A DNA stretch of 64,000 nt from Lepraria neglecta (Eukaryota > Ascomycota > Lecanoromycetes > Lecanorales > Stereocaulaceae), in NCBI GenBank assembly GCA_033220425.1, contig CM065652.1:1984001-2048000 (forward strand), given 5' to 3'. Positions 57,995 through 64,000 of the stretch are shown piece by piece (within the stretch, counting starts at the first letter, position 1; each line of letters opens with the position of its first letter). Made by a program: the position numbers and the translations under genes. The notes below the pieces were generated by a model, which saw nothing but the letters and a program-made list of their open reading frames with translations, did no database searches and had not been told where the DNA came from.

Positions 57995-60900
57995 TCATGG
58001 CACATTCTCTATTTGCGGTCCAAGAGCACTACACTTCTCCACAAACGCCGCAGCAATCTGCAGATTCTCCGCCCCACTCAGAGCTTTTGTAATCGTAGCT
58101 TCGCTCCTCTCATGTACCAGGCGCCGGAAAGAGCTGACCAGGAAGCCTGAGACAAGCTCGACAGACCAGTTTTCGGGTATGAGCTCCAAAACATCTCGCA
58201 CATCGTACCAGGATCCAAAACGCTCTAGCAGCTCACTTGTCCTCTCTAACCTATCGCTGACATCTTGTATTCCGAGGAATTCTGTGAGAAGGTAGCCGAA
58301 GAGCGTGGCTTGCTCTTCTTGCGACGGAGTCGCTAGGGCGGCGGAGCCTGTTGAAGGGTGGAAGATGCTTGCTCCGCCTAGGAGGCAGTAGTTGACGGCG
58401 GTATGGTAATCTCCGAGGCCATGGGTGAGCAGTCGTAGCGCTTGTTTATGTCGACCTTGGCGGCCGTCGAGAATGATAGATTCGGGCACTAGGTCTTGTT
58501 CGAAGGGCTCGATGCGTGAGAGAATACTGCCAACATCGTAGGAGAAGTCTGATCCGTGACTGCCGCCAATGAGTTCAAGAAGTCGAAGCCGGTCGTGCCA
58601 CCATGGAAGTGGAATCGCGTTCTCAATAATAAATTGTCGATAGGTCGGTTTTGGTGGGCGAAGTGCTCTGTACGACTCGTACGACGTGGCAAGGATATCT
58701 CGAGCTTCCTCGGATGAACCCAGAACTGTGAGCACACTATCGAGATAGTAAGAGATGAGATCGTAAGCATATTGAACGTTCTTCTTGCCAAAGACCAGGT
58801 GCTCAAGGTACACTTTAACTGCGTCAGGTGCTTTCCTGCGTAGTAGCATCACAACTTGATGAGGCTCCCACTTGACCCTGCTACTATCGTTGGTGAATAC
58901 CTGGACTCCAAGGGCTGGATTTCGTCGAGCAAGCCAAGTACCAAATTCATCGACGAGGCCTGTGTCTTTGATATTTACTAGATATCTCCGCACTTCGTTT
59001 TCGCCGTCAGCGAGCCCGCCACCATCGTCGTGTTCGCCCTCAATGATCCTCTTCCATGTTTCCAATACTTTCCGCGCCATTCTTCGGCTCTGGTAAAGTC
59101 TGCTCAGGACGAAAAGACGCTTGTAGTCTTCCAACATTTTGATTGCACGATCGAAACAATCCACACCAGAATCAACCAGGGCGTATAGTTCGATCCTTGT
59201 TGGCGAAGGTTTAGAAGTTCTAGAAGGATCCTTCCCATCTTGCTCAAGGAGGACAAGTAGTAAAGCTGCATCAACGGTCTGGAACACTTCAACCTCGTCA
59301 GCAATACTTCCGAAACCCTTGCGTTGTCGCCATGCCCCAAGGTAACGCTTGATGAAGTTCAGCGTTTCCTGTGTTGCCAACTCCTCAAAGCTTTTGCTCG
59401 CCATCATCCTGTAGCGTTCAACAACCGGTATCAAGCCTGAATGGATCCAGATTCCTTTCAACCCTTCAATGATTTCGTCGCGAAGTGTAGGTATCAGACT
59501 AAGTATCACTCGAGGGTCCACGCCTCCTTCCATGAACAAACCCTCCGTGATTCTCAAGTCGGCGGCTTGTAGGCTGGGCGATGACAACGGCCGTGCGAGG
59601 AGATCAGCAAACAAGAACAAACCTGCTTTCTGACGTATGTATTCCAGGCTCAAGAACTCGGTCTCTGAAATAGCTTCTTGTCCTCTAATGATGTTGACGA
59701 CTTGTATGATCCTGCTACGATCCACTTCCGTATATGTGGGTGTCCCCGAAATATTGAGCAAGGCCTCATTGATGGTAGCATCAAGCTTCATTGCAAGTGG
59801 ATTCCTGACTATCCACCAAACAGAAGAGCCGGACCACAGCACGAGACGGCTTACTCGTCCCCCAAGTCGGCGGCCAAACTCGACCTCCTCTTTGTTTCTG
59901 CTTATTTCCCATTCCTCTAGATTTACCCCAGCGGTCAACTCCTGTGCTGGTTGACTTTCATTATTGAGCCTCAGGCGTCTACCACACAGCAACTCCCCGA
60001 TCTCTGGAAAGTAAACCGGGACGTTGGTATTGATTGTCCGAAGTCCGAAATTGTCTGGCGGTGATCTGTCGCTGTCTGTTTCAGGATCAACTTCCGCGGG
60101 CGAGGCCCTAGGAACTTCCATCCATTCTTTAGGTCCGCCATCGTGTGTATCCCACCTCTGAATTTCAACTAGGCCACGGTCGCCGTCACTGCTGGGTTGA
60201 GTCATGGTAGCGAGCACAAAGCCTTCGGGGTCCTCGTCAGAGCCTGTAGGTTCGCTCTCAATCCCACGTCCATCTACAATGACAGCACGTGGGTATCGTT
60301 CGAACTGCAGAGTCCCTCTGACAACGTCCCCATCAAGATTCACAAATATTCCTACACCTGGCTCTCTCACCGTAGTCCCAGTAGTCAACAGAAATTCTGT
60401 TGATGTAGGAGAACAGATGTGTGGCCTCAAAGCTGCTGAGGGCTGTAATGGGGCTGGAGAGTGTCCCCTTAGAGAGTCTGATCGTGTTGGGAGTGCAGGC
60501 AGAGGTTTCTCGGCTGTGGAAGGCATTGAACTAGTGGTATCTGGCGTCGACATGTTCCTATTATGTAAAGACTGTGCGGGAGAAACGTCCCTGATAGCGG
60601 AATCTGGAGTTGCAAGGCCTGATCTGTCTCGACTTCTGGATTGAGGGCTTCCCTGTCTCCGTCCCAAGCCTCCAACAAATGCTCCCAGGCTTGTACTTCT
60701 GCCATGACCTTTCCCATCCGAAGCACCTTCGCTTAAGATGGGCCGTGAGGAGCTTAGACTCAGATCAGCACCGGACGAGATATTTTCGACCCTTCCGCCA
60801 CCTAAATTCTCGTCCAGTGAAGATATTGGGAATAGCGATATCTTTTGCTGGTTTTCGACATCAAGTAGAGCGTAGGAACGAGCATCAGCTACGCAGGCAA

Positions 60901-61590
60901 AGTTGCCTCGACGAGTAGACACCAAACACCCTGGAAACTCTATGTCTCGGACACGACGTGCCTCATCGCGAATTCTAACGAGTCTGGTCTTGTTTTTGAC
61001 ACATATCATCACCACCACTCCATTCTCCTCCGCAGCTGCTGTACTGGTCAGGTCCACTCCTCCAACCCATGTGCAATTTGGTACCGTAGTGTTACTGAAC
61101 GCAGGACTCAACTCGGGTAAGCTGTAGAAGCTCAAGGTGCCGTTACAGAGGATACAAGCCTTCTGTACTTTCGGTAGAACCAGTATTTGCTGAACTCCAG
61201 GCAGGGTTTGGGAGGGATTGGCGGCTTGTGCATTGTAAGCCGGCTGCAGCCTTGATGCGAATATGTACTGTGGAGCTAAAGATTCATCTGACGGATCGGC
61301 TGGAATAGAGACAAAGTGTAGTATTTCTGCCTGAGATGTGCCAATGTATAGATTTTCGTCTGTATTTGTGGCTTCCTTGTCAGCTCTGATGGCCTCTGAC
61401 AATAGGACGAAATGCGTTCTTTTCAAGACTGACCACATAGCTCTACACACGTAATCTGGGCCTCCGTTGCATGTTCCTCAACTGAAAGTGGGATATCTTG
61501 GACGAGGGGCCTCAAGACATATGAGCCTGTTGAAGCACTGGACCCACTGCTCAGCTGTTTGGACAGCCCGCCACCTTCCTCCGCCGACAT
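57995..61590 (-). CDS. vps3: CNH-domain vacuolar tethering protein (Vps3/TRAP1-like, CORVET)
   Basis: Two exons (61590-61437 and 61359-57995; 77-bp intron 61360-61436) give 1172 aa starting MSAEEGGGLSKQLSS. The intron was inferred because it rejoins ITCVELY|ENLYIGTSQAEILHFV, the first strand of the CNH propeller. The CNH part (about 40-470) contains IEFPGCLVSTRRGNFACV, KPLPALPTRSDSL (a disordered insert) and GVGIFVNLDGDVVRGTLQFE. The rest is helical: HGLGDYHTAVNYCLLGGASIF, LFGYLLTEFLGIQ, VRDVLELIPENWSVELVSGFLVSSFRRLVHE. That order and the lack of a C-terminal Cys-rich RING favour the CORVET subunit Vps3 (animal TGFBRAP1) over Vam6/Vps39, which I did not fully exclude. It would tether early endosomal membranes through Vps21/Rab5. 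Confidence 0.78.
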
Positions 61591-61725
61591 TTTTGCCAAT
61601 GAGAGCCAAGGCCTCAGCAGCCTCAGCAGCCTTGGTGTTGTAATTTCATCACATCATAGGGTGTTGTGCATCAGAGTTGCGAAGCGCTAGTCGAGCAAGA
61701 TCTTCTTAGAAAGGTTCACGCCAAA
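61591..61725. other. Upstream region of Vps3-like gene
   Basis: Contains a near-perfect palindrome (CCAAGGCCTCAGCAGCC... to ...CCTTGG, about 61609-61638) directly in front of the coding start. Confidence 0.4.
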
Positions 61726-61906
61726 CCCCCGAATGGGCCACTCGTAGGGCTGGCGCCTATAAGCTCCCTAGAAAGCGCCCTAGAGCTGATAGCTTAGGGG
61801 ACAGATCTGCCCCCGGAAGCTACCGGCTTAGGGCCCAGCGGACGAGCTCTAGGGGTTATCTCCCGGGGTCTACAGGTTTCAGCCCTAAAAGTGGAACATT
61901 CGGGAG
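61726..61906. mobile_element. MITE-like fold-back element 1
   Basis: The left end CCCCCGAATGGGCCACTCGTAGGGCTG (27 bp; 61726-61752) and the reverse complement of 61880-61906 match at about 22 of 27 positions. Inside are further inverted pieces, e.g. CCCTAGAGCT against AGCTCTAGGG, so the whole 181 bp can fold on itself. GC-rich and non-coding. It resembles a short inverted-repeat (MITE/fold-back) element; target-site duplication not clear. Confidence 0.6.
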
Positions 61907-61951
61907 AGTGCGACCCCCACACCTCCAGGAAGACCTCCCTAATTTTGATAC

Positions 61952-62157
61952 TAGCGACGGTGACTCGCGGGGTAAAAAAATGGTTTGCCGATCTGGGAAT
62001 TTACAATTCCGGAGAGAATTATACAGAATTAAACAGGCTACAAATTTTTTTACAAAACATTAGTTGATTGAATAGATCGTCGAAGAGATATCGTATGCTG
62101 AAGCAGTTCCCAGAACGGCAAACTAATATTTACCCCGGGAGGGTGACCTGGGGACTA
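61952..62157. mobile_element. MITE-like element 2 (Tc1/mariner-like TIRs, TA ends)
   Basis: The left end (61952-61989) and the reverse complement of the right end (62117-62157) both begin with TAG and share CGGGGTAAA followed by AGTTTGCC or GGTTTGCC, so the terminal inverted repeats are about 38-41 bp. The first two bases of each end are TA, fitting a TA target duplication as for Tc1/mariner-superfamily elements such as Fot1 or pogo. Length is 206 bp, with an AT-rich centre and no coding capacity. Confidence 0.65.
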
Positions 62158-62396
62158 CACGGGAAGAACCCAGAGTTTACTGTTTAGCGGAGGTTATGTG
62201 CAATTTTATAACGGCTTTCATGACTGTTAAGTAATCCTCGGAGAAGGAAACAGCATTTGGTTTCTCAGTGCTAGGAGTTGCTGATTCTCCATATATCAAC
62301 CAGAACATGTCTTCTCTAACTCGAAGGAACAAGACTTGACCAACACATCCAGCTGCCAGGCTATCTCTAGAATAAATCAATGTCTCGCAACAACTC

Positions 62397-63409
62397 TTAG
62401 CCATCCTCGGGAGACCAGTCGCTCCCCAAACCAAAATGTTCGCGAATTTGCGGGAGGTATGGTGAGTCCGCTGGGCAATATTTGAATTTATCAATGCGAT
62501 GCCATGATGAATCATTCAGATGTGTCAACTTGTAGCAGCCTGGGTGCTCTTTAGCCCAGCCGTCTAATCTGCCAAAGTCTCTGCATTTCCGGACTTGTCC
62601 ATCTCCAGTTGTTTTATCTGGTTCATCTTTCGTTGCCATAGGGGTCTAATGTCACAGGGAATCAGTGGTCTGCCGCGAATATTTCTCGTTGCTGGGTAGG
62701 GGACTGACATCGTCGGCGTTGCAGATAGTATCTTGGCGTATTGCATCGAGACAATGTGCAAGATGCAAGTATGACATACTTTGCTTGATGCCTTCATGGC
62801 TTTCTGTGATAGACGTATAAAGCATTTTCTAGCCGAAAGGCGAATTGTATCAGCGCAAGACCTTGGATTCGAAGGGAAGCGATGGGTTACGCTTACGAGA
62901 CAATGCAGATTGTGATACGCTCGGAGGACGTATACACTTTTGTTACTATCCCAAGGGAATCCCTGAGCGCGGGGCAAGTGCTTAGATTCGGCAAATTCGT
63001 TTTCGAGTGCAACAAAACCTGGTTCTATCTCGATGTCGTCCCACAGCTCCTGTCTCAGGGCCTTGTTGCCAGGCACCCAATATTTGGTTTGATGGACGTA
63101 GGCAACGGCGAGAGATCTAGTGAGAGAGGCTGTCATATTGTTAGCAGCATCACAACGGCAAATTTTTCGAGACGAACCATAAGGCGAGGGGGCTTCTTCA
63201 TAACTGGCTAGATGAGCGCTCGAGCCTGACCATGGAGACATTAACAGGAAGTTGATGGTCATTGATAATGCCAAGCACCCCCAAAGCAATTGCAAGCATG
63301 GAATACGCCAAGGTGGTCTGCCCATTGCGATTGCACGTTGAGGGACGTCTTCTGCCACTGAGAATCGATCATCCTGGGACAGCAGACTTTCTTTGGTGCA
63401 AGATACCAT
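62397..63409 (-). CDS. UstYa-family (DUF3328) membrane-anchored protein
   Basis: Three exons (63409-62897, 62828-62709, 62645-62397; introns 68 and 63 bp) give 293 aa. An N-terminal cytoplasmic part is followed by one membrane segment (LLWGCLALSMTINFLLM). The family's paired HxxHC motifs are intact: HNLHC (166-170) and HLAHC (193-197). The end GQVRKCRDFGRLDGWAKEHPGCYKL is typical of the ustYa group. Start MVSCTKESLL was chosen; the open frame extends farther upstream to 63526. UstYa-type enzymes oxidise and cyclise ribosomal peptide natural products (ustiloxins, cyclochlorotine) or act in other secondary-metabolism clusters. No precursor peptide gene, P450 or peptidase partner was recognised in the window. 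The second intron uses the donor GTCAGT. Confidence 0.9.
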
Positions 63410-64000
63410 GTTACTATGGATGAAACGGGTTTTTTTTGGCTGAGATGCAAAGCGGACGGTCAAAGATGCAAATGAGAAAGGTATGACGGGAGAGGGGTGG
63501 GTCGAGTTCTTATACTTTCGCACCATGATCTAAAGAGCAGAGGGGGGGCAAGCCGGCATGCGACACAGGCATAATGGGCCTTGACCGCCAGTCGTGAATG
63601 CAGCATGCCTTGGTCGAGCTTGCAGAACACCAAACTTTCTGGCAACGGTACGAGGCGCTTCATATCGTAGCCATATTGATGGCCTTGTATTCGATGCTAC
63701 TCGATTACACGGTGAGACTCAAGCTACTACGTGAGGCTTCTGGACTAAGTCCCCCTAACGAGAGGTTTGAGATGCGGACATGATAAGGCGAAACTGATTT
63801 AGAATTGATCAAAGCCCCCGAACGAGCCCTGAACTAAAGGTACAAATTCGAAGTTCCCTCTCTGCGTGGTGCAATCCTCCTCCTATTGTCCAAACCGCAT
63901 TCTTGTGAGAATAAATTCCCTAGTCGCCAGGTCTTATTCGTTCTGAGACTATCGCACGACGTCTTTAGATGATGATTACGACATCGTCCTCAGAAGAGCG
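63410..64000. other. Upstream of UstYa-like gene, no further gene recognised
   Basis: About 590 bp to the window end. Short frames on both strands lack recognisable protein character. Confidence 0.35.

Noticed and set aside
34631-63409. A secondary-metabolite cluster joining CPS1 and the UstYa-like gene
   Set aside because: They are more than 20 kb apart, separated by housekeeping genes, and CPS1/DIP2 proteins are not cluster synthetases.

Overview
The window is nuclear DNA of a filamentous ascomycete (Pezizomycotina). Genes carry short GT-AG introns, mostly 48-101 bp. The families are typically fungal: a CPS1/DIP2-type adenylate-forming protein, a DUF4045-gelsolin protein, a UstYa-like protein, HeLo/DUF7580 and NACHT-ankyrin genes, and a LINE remnant. 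A Dothideomycete would fit, but I cannot fix the species.

Layout. 0-2.5 kb: ribosomal protein uS8 (minus) divergent from a LysM-domain gene (plus). 3.2-9.2 kb: a decayed HeLo/DUF7580 gene head-to-head with an intact 1479-aa ankyrin protein whose repeats are nearly identical. 10.3-15.9 kb: a decaying region with a rhodopsin-domain membrane protein gene interrupted by one in-frame stop, a 3-beta-HSD/ERG26-like pseudogene, the 3' end of a LINE, and a set of hairpins with the sequence TTCAAGT in the loop. 16.4-17.5 kb: an intact SDR gene. 17.65-18.6 kb: a tandem array of four about 150-bp tRNA-like units with acceptor-like stems, A/B-box-like motifs and oligo-T tracts downstream. 18.9-23.8 kb: a BTB protein, a secreted (possibly GPI-anchored) glycoprotein and a small secreted Cys-rich protein. 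24.6-28.2 kb: a multiply broken NACHT-ankyrin (NLR-like) pseudogene. 28.9-34 kb: a conserved fungal protein of unknown function and a frameshifted MFS transporter.

34.6-54.3 kb is a dense housekeeping block: CPS1/DIP2 homologue, DRS1 RNA helicase, a GNAT protein with a long disordered arm, a hypothetical gene, ARL2 GTPase and the DUF4045-gelsolin protein. 55-57.7 kb holds an orphan 718-aa protein and a small C2H2 protein. 58-61.6 kb encodes a CNH-domain vacuolar tethering protein (Vps3/TRAP1-like). Between it and a UstYa-like gene at 62.4-63.4 kb lie two inverted-repeat (MITE-like) elements.

Taken together, stable core genes (ribosome, ribosome biogenesis, small GTPase, endolysosomal tethering, cytoskeleton) alternate with plastic islands of NLR/ankyrin genes, pseudogenes and repeats. 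The observations most worth a second look are the tRNA-like array at 17.65-18.6 kb, the covarying TTCAAGT hairpins at 15.4-15.9 kb, the homogenised ankyrin repeats beside the broken HeLo gene, and the paired MITE-like elements. All gene models were spliced by eye from frame continuity and family resemblance; no search was run.
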